Shown here: piece by piece, positions 53,104-62,023 of the stretch | Layout: each line of letters starts with the position of its first letter | Position numbering within the stretch: the stretch's first letter is position 1 | Assembly: GCA_015064315.1 (NCBI GenBank) | Contig: SVSL01000003.1 | Span: 1 to 64,000 of the forward strand | DNA length: 64,000 nt | From: Oscillospiraceae bacterium | GTDB lineage: Bacteria > Bacillota > Clostridia > Oscillospirales > CAG-272 | Direction of reading: 5' to 3' | Notes under the pieces: model-generated | Database searches by the model: none | Seen by the model: the letters and a program-made list of their open reading frames with translations, nothing else | Told to the model about the DNA's origin: nothing | Program-made: the position numbers and the translations under genes

Positions 53104-54186
53104 TCATTCGTTTTGCAAGCCAAAGAGCGCAGAACAAAAGCTTTTTGTAAATTTTTCCTTGGCATCAAAATCCATGGCTCCCATATAGATCTCCTCCAAT
53201 GCGAAATGGCTCTGCCGCGCCTCCGCCAAGGCTTCCACCGCGCCTTCAAGAAGCGCCTCGCTCATGCGGTTGGCATAATTGTAGGCAGAGCGAACCGCTC
53301 CAAAGCCCGCGGTATCCACAAATCGGCGTGTAGAGATCCTGCGGTGCGGATATGCAATGGGCTCTCCGCTGTCACAAGCAAACAAAAGCCCTTCCTTGCA
53401 AAAGAAAACCGCATCCACGCGTTCGGGGAAAATGGGATCACGGGAGATGCGAACAGGGGTCTGCTTTTCCGACGCGATCCGCAACACCTCCGCCATCAGA
53501 TATTGCGCGGCACCCCGACAGTCCTCCACCAAAAAAATCTCTTTTGCCATGGCAAAATAGGTGTCTAAGGAAACCCTGCCCCGCATTCCCACCGAGTGCA
53601 TCAGCGCAGGACGGGAGGAAAAGCCGTTTCCTCTTTCAACGTCCTTGGTCAGCTTCCCTACGTAACGGCAAAGTGCGCTCCTGCGCAGATAGGGAGCAAC
53701 GGTTGCCGTCTTGATCTCCTCCATATCCCCCATGGCGGCAAGATAGCGGTATGCCTTGCGGTACGCCGCTCCCTTGGCGCGACTCAACGCCTCAATCTCC
53801 TCGGCTCTCTTTGTGAGAAGCTCAATGCTCCAAAAATCACCGAGATTGATCATATCCTCCCGCACCCCGGGTCGCGAGGGCTCGTAAACGTGGGGAGCGG
53901 TGGCATCCATCAGCCCGATCCTCTGGCCCCCTCTTGAAAGAATGATCCCATCCAGCGAATCGGGATCCGAGGAGCAGTAGATGTATTCGCATTTCCATCC
54001 ACAGCTCTCGGCGCATTGGGCAACCTCTCTCATAAAACGGCTTTTTCCCGTGCCCGGGCCACCCTTGATGGCGTACAGATGCCCGATGTCGGGCGCGTCA
54101 AAGCATTCCCCGTAATAGCTGTAAAAGCCGAGACTGCTGTTGGAAGCCGCAAAATAAGCATCCTCGTTGGTGCTTCTCATGGTCAT
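53104..54186 (-). CDS. P-loop ATPase of unknown function (PRK06851-like)
   Basis: A 360-residue cytoplasmic protein with Walker A GGPGTGKS (42-49) at the start of a RecA-like domain, followed by EYIYCSSDPDSLDGIIL. The rest, including TYFAMAKEIFLVEDCRGAAQYLM, resembles PRK06851-type ATPases found mainly in spore formers. Only one P-loop is seen. Function unknown. It is divergent from spoIIIAA, which hints at a sporulation link but does not prove one. GGAGGAAG precedes the ATG. Confidence 0.7.
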   Translation of the reverse strand: MTMRSTNEDAYFAASNSSLGFYSYYGECFDAPDIGHLYAIKGGPGTGKSRFMREVAQCAESCGWKCEYIYCSSDPDSLDGIILSRGGQRIGLMDATAPHVYEPSRPGVREDMINLGDFWSIELLTKRAEEIEALSRAKGAAYRKAYRYLAAMGDMEEIKTATVAPYLRRSALCRYVGKLTKDVERGNGFSSRPALMHSVGMRGRVSLDTYFAMAKEIFLVEDCRGAAQYLMAEVLRIASEKQTPVRISRDPIFPERVDAVFFCKEGLLFACDSGEPIAYPHRRISTRRFVDTAGFGAVRSAYNYANRMSEALLEGAVEALAEARQSHFALEEIYMGAMDFDAKEKFTKSFCSALFGLQNE

Positions 54187-54261
54187 AGATCTCTTCCTCC
54201 ACTCTTTTTTGCTAATATCTTATGCAAGGAAAAAAAGATGTTCTACTTTTTTTCAAAAGCT

Positions 54262-54269
54262 CATATAGT
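54262..54269 (+). promoter_or_regulatory. Possible sigma-E -10 of the spoIIIA operon
   Basis: CATATAGT resembles the sigma-E -10 consensus CATACAAT and lies 27 bases before the spoIIIAA start. A convincing -35 was not found. spoIIIA operons are sigma-E controlled in known spore formers. Confidence 0.35.
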
Positions 54270-54295
54270 GAAGTAAAAAAGGAAGCAGACAACCT

Positions 54296-55213
54296 ATGCA
54301 ATCGATTCGTATTCAAAAACGCACGCCGCCTCTGCCATCTCCCCTTGCGGAATGTCTTCCTCCCTATCTCCCCGACGCCGTGGAGCGGATGGGACTTCCT
54401 TGGGTGGAGGAGCTTCGCATACACGGCGGTCGCCAAGCCTTTGTGACCTGCAAGGGAAAAAGCTATGCCACGGGAGTCATTCTATCCGCCGAGCAGATGA
54501 ACGACATCCTGCGCAAAATGTGTCGCGGCTCGCTCTACGCCTTCAGCCAAAGCATCAATCAAGGCTTTCTGACACTTCCCGAAGGAATCCGCGTGGGGGT
54601 ATCGGGAAAAGCCGCCGTGGAAAACGGACAGGTAATTGGTGTGAGCGAGATCAACGGACTGGTGGCACGGATTCCACACAAAATCAATGCCTCGGCGTCT
54701 TTTTTATTGGAAGAATTGAAAAAGCATCACTTTTTGCGCGGCATTTTGCTGTTTGCGCCCCCCGGGGTAGGAAAAACCACTGCCTTGCGCACGCTGGCAG
54801 CCGAGGCATCCGCACCGCCTCACGTTCTTCGCACCGTGGTGGTGGACACACGGGAGGAATTTTATCATACCCTATCGGGCGACGCTTGTAATTTGGAGAT
54901 TTTGGTGGGCTATCCCAAGGAGATCGGCATTGAGATCGCCACGAGAAGTCTGGGAGCTCAGCTCATCCTTTGCGACGAGATCGGAAATTCACACGATGCC
55001 GAGGCGATCCTCTCCGCGGCAAACTGCGGTGTTCCCGTGGTGGCAACCGCACACGCCGCAAGTCTGTGTGAGCTTTTAAATCGCCCCATGCTTCACCGAC
55101 TTCACCGCGCACGCGTCTTTGAAGCCTACGTGGAGCTCACCCGAGGAGACGTTGGCGCGTTTTCCTATCGCACCACCTCATGGGAGACGGCACAAGCACT
55201 TTTGGGGGCATAG
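54296..55213 (+). CDS. spoIIIAA: Stage III sporulation protein AA (secretion-type ATPase)
   Basis: AAA+ ATPase related to type II/IV secretion motors; it is thought to power the SpoIIIA-SpoIIQ channel from the mother cell. The 305-residue protein has an N-terminal domain (MCRGSLYAFSQSINQGFLT and GIRVGVSGKA) and Walker A APPGVGKTTAL (about 154-164). The Walker B-like LILCDEIGN and the ATAHAAS segment follow. First gene of the operon; GGAAG lies before the ATG. Confidence 0.96.
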   Translation: MQSIRIQKRTPPLPSPLAECLPPYLPDAVERMGLPWVEELRIHGGRQAFVTCKGKSYATGVILSAEQMNDILRKMCRGSLYAFSQSINQGFLTLPEGIRVGVSGKAAVENGQVIGVSEINGLVARIPHKINASASFLLEELKKHHFLRGILLFAPPGVGKTTALRTLAAEASAPPHVLRTVVVDTREEFYHTLSGDACNLEILVGYPKEIGIEIATRSLGAQLILCDEIGNSHDAEAILSAANCGVPVVATAHAASLCELLNRPMLHRLHRARVFEAYVELTRGDVGAFSYRTTSWETAQALLGA

Positions 55214-55243
55214 CCCTATATATCCAAACAAGGAGGACTCCTC

Positions 55244-55717
55244 ATGATTTCACTCAAGCTGATCGGCGGTGCGATGATCCTTGGCGTTGGCGTTGCGGCG
55301 GCAATTCTGGGAGCCCGTAGGGAAAAACGCAAGCTGGCAATTCTGGACGGCTGGATCGACCTGATCTCCTACATCCGCAATCAGATCGATCTCTATCTGA
55401 CCCCCTTGGACGAGATCCTCCAAAAAGCAGATGCCATAGGACTTTCGCATCCGCAAAAGGAAAATCCCCCCTGTCTTTCCGCTCTCTTTCACGCTACAGC
55501 GTGGGGTCTGGGAGAGGAGGAAAAGCGCTTGATTGGGGAATTTGTAAACGAGATCGGAGACGGCTACCGCGAGGATCAGATCCGAAAATGCGGCTATTAT
55601 CTGGAGAGCTTGCGCGCTCTGCGCACATCCCGTGCCGCCGAGCTTTCCCCTCGCATCCGCGTCATGCTGGCGCTTTCGATCTGCTCATCCATGGGGGTAG
55701 CGATTCTACTGTGGTAA
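55244..55717 (+). CDS. spoIIIAB: Stage III sporulation protein AB
   Basis: A 157-residue membrane protein with N-terminal and C-terminal hydrophobic helices (about 3-23 and 140-157) around a helical domain. It resembles GspF-type secretion proteins and the B. subtilis SpoIIIAB. ERRKL-like KRKLAILDGWIDLISYIRNQI is family-typical. AAGGAGGA precedes the ATG. Confidence 0.93.
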   Translation: MISLKLIGGAMILGVGVAAAILGARREKRKLAILDGWIDLISYIRNQIDLYLTPLDEILQKADAIGLSHPQKENPPCLSALFHATAWGLGEEEKRLIGEFVNEIGDGYREDQIRKCGYYLESLRALRTSRAAELSPRIRVMLALSICSSMGVAILLW

Positions 55718-55764
55718 AAAGGTTCGATTGAAAAAATACAGTACACTGTTAATACTGAATTTTT

Positions 55765-55925
55765 ATTTTCCCCTCTCCCCCGCCCTTGACGGGAGCTCCC
55801 CCCGGGGGGAGCCTTTCATAAAAAATTGACCGTCTTTGGTTTTTGGCTTTTGTATGATTCTTGTATTGGTAAGCCTCTCCCCATGGGAGAGGTGGATCGC
55901 CTTGGCGAGACGGAGAGGGCAAAGC
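55765..55925. repeat. Dispersed palindromic repeats inside the spoIIIA operon
   Basis: Two palindromic blocks lie between spoIIIAB and spoIIIAC: GGGAGCTCCCCCCGGGGGGAG near 55790 and CCTCTCCCCATGGGAGAGG with GGATCGCCTTGGCGAGACGG near 55873-55915. They belong to the same type as 7836-7946. In other spoIIIA operons the genes are nearly contiguous, so this looks like an insertion that widens the gap to 256 bp. Confidence 0.7.
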
Positions 55926-55973
55926 TTAAAATATAAAAATTTGGTGTTACATTGTGGTAGGAGGCTTTTGAAA

Positions 55974-56168
55974 ATGGATATTTCCCTGATCATAAAGATC
56001 GCGGGGCTTGGCATTCTGGTTGCCGTAGCCTCGCAGATCCTTGGAAAAACAGGACGGGACGAGCAAGCCACCTTTGTGACCGTTGCGGGGATCATCACGG
56101 CACTCTTTCTGCTCATCAGCAAGATCCGTGAGCTCTTTGACCTGATCACCTCTGCCTTTGGAATATGA
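55974..56168 (+). CDS. spoIIIAC: Stage III sporulation protein AC
   Basis: A 64-residue membrane protein with two hydrophobic helices, starting MDISLIIKIAGLGILVAVAS and containing GRDEQATFVTVAGIITAL, typical of SpoIIIAC. ATG 55974 lies nine bases after AGGAGG; longer upstream frames run through the repeat and are rejected. Its stop overlaps the spoIIIAD start. Confidence 0.93.
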   Translation: MDISLIIKIAGLGILVAVASQILGKTGRDEQATFVTVAGIITALFLLISKIRELFDLITSAFGI

Positions 56169-56566
56169 CCGTGACGATTCTCGCTCCCTGTATGCTTGCT
56201 CTTGTGGGAGTCTGCGCGGCATTGGTGGTCAAGCAGTGGAAATCCGATCTTGTCCCCTTGGTGCGGATCGCTTCCCTTGTGACGTTGGGCGCGTTGATCC
56301 TTTCCTCCCTGTCGCTTCCCATCGCCTATTTGAAAACGCTACTCTCCCAAAGCGGAATCCCATCCGCCCACGGAGAGCTCCTGCTCAAGGCGCTGGGCAT
56401 CGCCCTTTTGACCCAAGGCTGTGCCGATATCTGTCGGGAGAGCGGCGAGGGAGGTGCCGCAAGCACGGTAGAGCTGACGGGCAAGATAGAGCTCCTTTTG
56501 CTTTGCCTGCCCCTTTTGGAGGAGATCCTCTCCTCGGCACGGGAGCTTTTGAGCATGGGAGGATAG
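56165..56566 (+). CDS. spoIIIAD: Stage III sporulation protein AD
   Basis: A 133-residue protein with four hydrophobic segments, starting in the last bases of spoIIIAC (ATGA overlap). The TQGCADICRESGEGGAAS and VELTGKIELLLLCLPLL segments are family-typical. Probably part of the membrane platform of the SpoIIIA channel. Confidence 0.93.
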   Translation: MTVTILAPCMLALVGVCAALVVKQWKSDLVPLVRIASLVTLGALILSSLSLPIAYLKTLLSQSGIPSAHGELLLKALGIALLTQGCADICRESGEGGAASTVELTGKIELLLLCLPLLEEILSSARELLSMGG

Positions 56567-56570
56567 GAAG

Positions 56571-57719
56571 ATGAAAAGACGCCTCCTTCTGATCTCCATG
56601 CTTTTTCTTCTGCTTCCCTGCCTGTCGATCTCCGCCTGCGCGGAGGAGGAAAGCCCCGCCACCGAAGCCGTACCGCCCGAATACACCGATTTTTTGGAAA
56701 GCATTCCCGAGGAGCTGTGGGAGCTTCTCCCCGATTCTCTCTTCTCCAACGATTGCAAGACGCTGGAGGACGCCACCCGAAGCATGAGCCACTTTTCCTA
56801 TCTGCTAAAGATCGTGCTGACGCTCTTAGGGGAAAGCCTTCCCACCTGCCTCTCACTTCTTGCCTCTGTTTGCGGACTTCTTTTGCTCTCAGCGGTTCTG
56901 CGCGCCTTTCGGGAAGGCATACGCTCCGACGGCATTGGACGCGCCTTCTCGTTTTGCGCCTCGTTGACGGTGCTCTGCATTCTGATCACGCGAGGCATTG
57001 ACTGCATTGAGCGCGTGACCGCCTATTTTTCCACGCTGAATACGGTAACGGCGGCGCTGCTCCCCTTGATGAGCGTGCTTTACGTTGCGGGAGGCAACCT
57101 CACCGCGGCAGCAGCGACCTCGGCGGGGCTCTCGGTTTATCTGACGCTTTTGGAGGAGCTGGTGGGAAAGAGCATTCTTCCCTTTTGCGCCATCTGCCTG
57201 ACACTCTCTCTTGTGGGCGCGTTGGATCAAAGCCTGAAAACAGGAACCCTTCTCTCTACCGTCAAAAAGAATTACACCACCCTCCTCACCTTTTTGATGA
57301 TGCTTCTGCTCGCCATGCTCTCGGCGCAGACCGTGCTGGGCGCGCGGAGCGACAGCTTGATGATGCGGAGCGCAAAATTCGCCGCAGGCAATCTGATCCC
57401 CGTGGTGGGAGGCTCGATCTCCGAGCTTTTGCGCACAGTCAGCGCAAGCGTTGGATATCTGCGCGGTGTTCTGGGCATCAGTGCCATTCTGCTTTTGCTC
57501 CTGCTTCTGCTCCCCACGGTGGTGGAGCTTCTTCTGCTTCGCCTGACCTGGCAGATCACGGCTTCGGTTGCAGAGCTTCTCGGTTGCGACAGCGAGAAAA
57601 AGCTTTTGGAGGAATTCGCGTCGCTCTGCGGCTATCTTTTGGCGGCGGTGTGCATCTGTTCCTCGGTGCTTCTGCTATCACTCTGTCTTTTGGTGCGTTG
57701 CGCCTCAGCGATCGGATAG
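56571..57719 (+). CDS. spoIIIAE: Stage III sporulation protein AE
   Basis: A 382-residue polytopic membrane protein with an N-terminal signal-like helix (1-22) and about seven more hydrophobic segments. Blocks such as VGKSILPFCAICLTLSLVGA and AGNLIPVVGGSISELLRT are characteristic of SpoIIIAE. GGAGG precedes the ATG. Confidence 0.95.
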   Translation: MKRRLLLISMLFLLLPCLSISACAEEESPATEAVPPEYTDFLESIPEELWELLPDSLFSNDCKTLEDATRSMSHFSYLLKIVLTLLGESLPTCLSLLASVCGLLLLSAVLRAFREGIRSDGIGRAFSFCASLTVLCILITRGIDCIERVTAYFSTLNTVTAALLPLMSVLYVAGGNLTAAAATSAGLSVYLTLLEELVGKSILPFCAICLTLSLVGALDQSLKTGTLLSTVKKNYTTLLTFLMMLLLAMLSAQTVLGARSDSLMMRSAKFAAGNLIPVVGGSISELLRTVSASVGYLRGVLGISAILLLLLLLLPTVVELLLLRLTWQITASVAELLGCDSEKKLLEEFASLCGYLLAAVCICSSVLLLSLCLLVRCASAIG

Positions 57720-57728
57720 GAGGTGTCC

Positions 57729-58208
57729 ATGAAAGGCTATCTGTACGCGCTCCTGCTGGTTTCGCTTGCCACGGCGGTTGCGGGGCTCCTCTCGCCCGAG
57801 GGAGAAAAAGGGGGAATCCTAAAGCACGTTCGTTTGCTCTCGGCATTGCTTCTTGTCTGCGTGCTGATCCTCCCCATTAGATCGGGCATCGCCTATCTCT
57901 TCGCCCTGCAAAACGAGGACGTCACGCTTCCCGATTGGGCAGAGCCCCCCGCGGACGGAGAGAGTGCCCTGCAGGATCGCTTGGACTTTGTCTCCAAGGA
58001 ATACTTCACCAAAAATCTCACCCAAACGCTGGAGCAAGAGTTCGCCATCACATCGGGAGAGGTTCGGTGCATCATCCGTTGGGAGGACGACGCGCCAAGC
58101 CTTGTGACCGTGGTGCTGTCTGGGAAAGCCGTTTGGAAGGACCCCTATGCCATTGAAGCGTTTGTTGAATCGCTTCTTGCGTGTGAATGTCAGAGCGCCA
58201 TTGAATAG
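57729..58208 (+). CDS. spoIIIAF: Stage III sporulation protein AF
   Basis: A 159-residue protein with two N-terminal transmembrane helices (about 3-20 and 33-55) and an extracytoplasmic ring-building domain (about 85-159). ATG 57729 follows ATAGGAGGTG; an in-frame GTG at 57723 is part of that site. Confidence 0.9.
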   Translation: MKGYLYALLLVSLATAVAGLLSPEGEKGGILKHVRLLSALLLVCVLILPIRSGIAYLFALQNEDVTLPDWAEPPADGESALQDRLDFVSKEYFTKNLTQTLEQEFAITSGEVRCIIRWEDDAPSLVTVVLSGKAVWKDPYAIEAFVESLLACECQSAIE

Positions 58209-58231
58209 GGCCGGAAAGAAAGGATATTGCT

Positions 58232-58738
58232 ATGTTCTCTTTTTGGAAAAATCAAGATGGGGAGTCCCCCCAAAAAATCTACGCCTGGATCCTGCTTTTG
58301 GGCGTAATCGCAGGTGTCGCGTTGCTCTTTTTGGGCAATCGGGATGACATGACCGGCACCGATCCGCAAGCCACCGACTACGAGCTCTCGCGGGATGAGA
58401 TCATCATTTATCAGAATTATCTGGAGGAAAAGGTAAAAAGGCTATGCGCCACGGTGGACGGCGTTGGAAGCGTCAACGTGATCGTAACCCTTGAGAGGGG
58501 CTTTACCTCGGAATACGCCGTAGAATACAGGGATGGAAACGAGGAATACGTGATTATTGGAAGCGGCACGTCGCAAAACGGACTTCTGCTGGGGCGAAAT
58601 GCCCCCAAAATCGCAGGGGTCGGCGTGGTCTGCCACGGAGGCATGAATCCGAGCGTTCAAAGAGAATTGACCGCGCTCCTCTCAGCGGCACTGAATCTTC
58701 CCAGCAACCGTATCTACGTCACCGCCGCAAGGCCCTAA
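58232..58738 (+). CDS. spoIIIAG: Stage III sporulation protein AG
   Basis: A 168-residue bitopic protein with one transmembrane helix (about 17-35) and a ring-building-motif domain (about 60-165) that forms a large ring in the channel. VKRLCATVDGVGSVNVIVTL and APKIAGVGVVCHGG are family-typical. AAAGGAT precedes the ATG. A GAGAACC/GGTTCTC hairpin (58745-58763) follows the gene and may attenuate read-through to spoIIIAH. Confidence 0.94.
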   Translation: MFSFWKNQDGESPQKIYAWILLLGVIAGVALLFLGNRDDMTGTDPQATDYELSRDEIIIYQNYLEEKVKRLCATVDGVGSVNVIVTLERGFTSEYAVEYRDGNEEYVIIGSGTSQNGLLLGRNAPKIAGVGVVCHGGMNPSVQRELTALLSAALNLPSNRIYVTAARP

Positions 58739-58826
58739 AAAAAAGAGAACCTTTTGGGTTCTCCCTGCATATTCTGAAGTCTGCCTTCATACATTGTAGC
58801 GTAATCATAAACAGGAGGAACTACTT

Positions 58827-59414
58827 ATGAAAAAGCAATCCACAGAGCTTACCACCGTGAATCCGCCCATGAAAAAGCTTCAAGCCTTTTTCCGAAAGAT
58901 CGGAAAGAAGAATCTCATCATCGCCTGCGCAGTCATTCTCATCGGTGCCGCAGTTTGGCTCAACTTCGTTCTCTTCTCAAACGGGAATCAAAACACGGGC
59001 TATGACGGCTACGATCAGCCCAGCGGAAACATCTCGGACAGTCTGAACAACACGCAGGACAATACCGAAAACACCTATTTTTCGGCAACCCTTGTCAGCC
59101 GTCAGAAGGCGCGCGACGAGGCACTGGAGGTTCTGCAAGCCGTAGTTGACAACGTGGAAGCCAGCGAGACCGTAAAGAATGAGGCTCTGGCAGGCATTTC
59201 CGCCATTGCCGACGAAATTCAGAAGGAAGCCAACATCGAGTCTCTCATCACCGCCAAGGGCTTTGAAAAATGCGTTGCCGTGCTCAACGGAGATCAGGCA
59301 AGCATCATTGTCAAGGCAGACAGCCTTCAGCCCTCCCAGATCGCCCAGATCAACGCCATCGTTTACGAGCAGACCGGCATCGCTCCCACGGGTGTGACCA
59401 TTATCAACAAGTAA
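58827..59414 (+). CDS. spoIIIAH: Stage III sporulation protein AH
   Basis: A 195-residue protein whose transmembrane helix (about 29-50) is followed by a variable Asn/Gly/Asp-rich linker and the C-terminal ring-building domain (about 88-195) that docks to SpoIIQ from the forespore. The EANIESLITAKGFEKCVAVL block is family-typical. Last gene of the operon. CAGGAGG precedes the ATG. Confidence 0.94.
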   Translation: MKKQSTELTTVNPPMKKLQAFFRKIGKKNLIIACAVILIGAAVWLNFVLFSNGNQNTGYDGYDQPSGNISDSLNNTQDNTENTYFSATLVSRQKARDEALEVLQAVVDNVEASETVKNEALAGISAIADEIQKEANIESLITAKGFEKCVAVLNGDQASIIVKADSLQPSQIAQINAIVYEQTGIAPTGVTIINK

Positions 59415-59421
59415 AACAACA

Positions 59422-59461
59422 AATCAGCTCTCCGCACGGAATCCCAAGCGGAGAGCTGATT
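59422..59461. terminator. Bidirectional terminator
   Basis: AATCAGCTCTCCGC (59422-59435) pairs with GCGGAGAGCTGATT (59448-59461) between convergent spoIIIAH and LRR lipoprotein genes. Confidence 0.85.
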
Positions 59462-59471
59462 CTTATTGTCA

Positions 59472-60887
59472 TTATTTCTTTTTATTCAGTGCCTCTGCCG
59501 CATCATTTCCCTTTTCGTACTTGATTCCATCGGGAGCGGTTACGGATTTCAGAGCAACGCAGTTGTGAAAGGCGTTCTTTTCCACCGACATGACGCCCTC
59601 CATGGTGATGCTTTCCAAGGAAACACAGTTGGCAAAGCAGGAGCCGGGCAAGGATTTCAAGGATGCGGGCAGCTTGATCTCCCCAAGAGACAAGCAGTTG
59701 TAGAATGCGTTGACACCGATCTCTTCCAAATTTTCGCCGTTGAAGATGACCGATGCAAGATAATCGCAATCCATAAAGGCGTTCTCGCGGATCGTTTCAA
59801 GGCTTGCGGGCAAAAGGATCCGGGACAAGCTATCGCAATCGTCAAAGGCGCGTACGCCAATGGATCGGATTCCCTCGGGAAGCGTCACCTTGCGAAGCGT
59901 CTCGCATTCAAAGAAGGCGTAATCCCCCAGCGAGGTGCAGCCCTCCAAAACGGTGATCTCCTGAAATCTGCCGGGGTAGTATCCCTTTGCAAAATCGGGA
60001 TATTCCGCGCCGAACACGTAACCGAGATAGGTGTTCTCGGTGGCGGATCCCCCTACAAAGGGCAGCGTCAGTCGTCGCAGGTCGGTACACCCCTGAAGGG
60101 CACCGAGACCGATCTCTTTCAGAGAATCGGTGAATTCCAAGCTCACAAAGGCGGCACAGGAATCCAGGGCGTGATCCCCCAGCTGAATCAGATGGTCAAC
60201 GGTCAGATATTTCATGGAGAAGCATCCGTAAAAGGCATACTTTCCAAGAGTGGCAATGCGATCCGCCAGTCTTACGGCAACCAAATCGTTGCATTCAAAA
60301 AAGGCAAAATCGGGAATGGAATCAAAATTGCCGTTGATCTCCAAAAGCTTCAAGGAGGCGGGAACGTCACGGGCGTTATCCGCGTAGGTTGCGGAACCGA
60401 AGAGATAACCCAGGTGACTATTCTTGGTAATGCGTTCTCCCAGCAGAGGAGACCGCAGCGCGCGAAGCGCGGTACAGCCCTTGAGGATCGATTGTCCCAT
60501 GGTGGAGATGCTGCTCGGCAGCACCAGCACCTCAAGGGCGGTGTTATCGGCAAAGGCGCTCTCGGCAATGGCGGTAACGGGATGATCACCGATCTTTTCG
60601 GGAATGGCGATTGCCTTTTCGGTTCCCTTGTAGCCCTTGATCGTCACCTTGGAATCAACGACCTCGTATTCCAGCTCCTCGGCAGACAGCATCCTTGCCT
60701 CGGCAAAGGCATCGTCCAGCAGCTTTTCGTAATCGGTGGGATCAACGGGAATCTCGGGAGCGGGAGACAGAGGCGTTTCGGGGGCTCTCGGGATGGGCAT
60801 GGGAGGCGGCGCCTGCGTACAGGCAACCAACAAAGACGCTAAAAGCGTCAACGCCAAAAGAAGCGCAATGCGCGGTGTTTTTTTCAT
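59472..60887 (-). CDS. BspA-type leucine-rich-repeat lipoprotein
   Basis: A 471-residue lipoprotein with lipobox LLVAC (Cys about 23) and a proline-rich linker. About 11 LRR_5 repeats span about 80-455, including longer units with GSATENTYLGYVFGAEYPD-type insertions seen in clostridial surface proteins. Likely a surface protein; ligand unknown. The start at 60887 follows AAAGGATG; an ATG at 60896 lies inside that site. Confidence 0.87.
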   Translation of the reverse strand: MKKTPRIALLLALTLLASLLVACTQAPPPMPIPRAPETPLSPAPEIPVDPTDYEKLLDDAFAEARMLSAEELEYEVVDSKVTIKGYKGTEKAIAIPEKIGDHPVTAIAESAFADNTALEVLVLPSSISTMGQSILKGCTALRALRSPLLGERITKNSHLGYLFGSATYADNARDVPASLKLLEINGNFDSIPDFAFFECNDLVAVRLADRIATLGKYAFYGCFSMKYLTVDHLIQLGDHALDSCAAFVSLEFTDSLKEIGLGALQGCTDLRRLTLPFVGGSATENTYLGYVFGAEYPDFAKGYYPGRFQEITVLEGCTSLGDYAFFECETLRKVTLPEGIRSIGVRAFDDCDSLSRILLPASLETIRENAFMDCDYLASVIFNGENLEEIGVNAFYNCLSLGEIKLPASLKSLPGSCFANCVSLESITMEGVMSVEKNAFHNCVALKSVTAPDGIKYEKGNDAAEALNKKK

Positions 60888-60938
60888 GGCAGACATCCTT
60901 TCAGACAGAAATACGGATCAAAAACCGTCTTCCCCCTT

Positions 60939-60967
60939 ATTGTACCATAAAAATACCGATTTCGCAA
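60939..60967 (-). promoter_or_regulatory. Promoter of the LRR lipoprotein at 59472
   Basis: -35 TTGCGA (60962-60967) and -10 TACAAT (60939-60944), 17 bp apart with TGG extension, reading leftward. Confidence 0.6.
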
Positions 60968-61017
60968 GAGGTTGCATGAACAATTCATAATTATTTCAAT
61001 TTCGTCACAAAAAATCC

Positions 61018-61046
61018 TTGTATTGCGACGCTCGGCATGATATAAT
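61018..61046 (+). promoter_or_regulatory. Promoter of the pseudouridine synthase gene at 61085
   Basis: TTGTAT (61018-61023), 17 bp, TATAAT (61041-61046). Confidence 0.6.
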
Positions 61047-61084
61047 TAAGACGTCGCGTGACAACACTAACCAAGGAGGACGGT

Positions 61085-62023
61085 ATGCGCATTGAAATCA
61101 ACGACGCTTTTGCGGGAAAAACGCTGAAACAGCTGTTGCAGCTGGAGCTTCGGTTTTCCACCAAGATGATCAAATATCTCAAATACCGTCCCGACGGCAT
61201 GACGGTAAACGGCAAGCGAAAAACCGTTCGTTACGTTCTGCAAAAGGGCGATCTTTTGGAGCTTGCCACCGAGGATGCAGAAGCCTCCCCAAAGCTCCGC
61301 GCCGTAAAGCTTCCTCTTGAGATTCTTTACGAGGATGACGACCTGGTGGTTCCCGTCAAGCCTGCCAATATGCCTACGCACCCCTCTCACGATCACTATG
61401 ATGACACGGTAGCCAACGCCCTTGCCTATCGCTATGAAAGGGACGGCATCCCCTTTGTCTTTCGCCCCATCAACCGCCTGGACCGCAATACCAGCGGACT
61501 CTTGCTCATTGCGCGCCACAAGGCTGCGGCGGGAATTCTGACAAAAGCCATGCAACAGGGGCGTATTCAAAAGAAATATCTGGCAATTCTGGATGGCGAG
61601 ATGCCTCCCACGGAGCAGGGACGCATTGACGCCTGCCTGCACCGCACGGCAAAAAGCATTATTGTTCGAGAGGTCTGCTCGCCCGACGCCCCCGACGCCG
61701 ATCCCTCGGTGACCGAATATCGGGTGCTTGCCGCCATGAACGGACACACGCTGGTGGAGGCAGCCCCCATTACGGGAAGAACCCATCAGCTCCGCGTACA
61801 TTTTTCTTATTTGGGATATCCCATTACGGGAGACGATCTGTACGGCGCGCCCTCAAAAGCCATTGACCGTCACGCGCTCCATGCCAGAAGTCTCTCCTTT
61901 CCCTTGCCCTCCACCGACGAGGAAATCACCCTCACCGCGCCTCTGACCGAGGATTTTGCCAAGCTTTTGGAGGCGTATTTCCCCGACCATCCCCTGCTTA
62001 CAGAAAGGATCCTTTCCCTATGA
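61085..62023 (+). CDS. RluA-family pseudouridine synthase
   Basis: A 312-residue enzyme making pseudouridine in rRNA or tRNA. An S4-like N-terminal segment (about 10-60, FSTKMIKYLKYRPDGMTVNG) precedes the RluA catalytic domain with the catalytic Asp in INRLDRNTSGLLLI (about 137). The GRTHQLRVHFSYLGYPITGD block lies near 240. The exact target (RluC/RluD type) cannot be told. ATG 61085 follows AAGGAGGACGG. Its stop overlaps the next start. Confidence 0.92.
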   Translation: MRIEINDAFAGKTLKQLLQLELRFSTKMIKYLKYRPDGMTVNGKRKTVRYVLQKGDLLELATEDAEASPKLRAVKLPLEILYEDDDLVVPVKPANMPTHPSHDHYDDTVANALAYRYERDGIPFVFRPINRLDRNTSGLLLIARHKAAAGILTKAMQQGRIQKKYLAILDGEMPPTEQGRIDACLHRTAKSIIVREVCSPDAPDADPSVTEYRVLAAMNGHTLVEAAPITGRTHQLRVHFSYLGYPITGDDLYGAPSKAIDRHALHARSLSFPLPSTDEEITLTAPLTEDFAKLLEAYFPDHPLLTERILSL

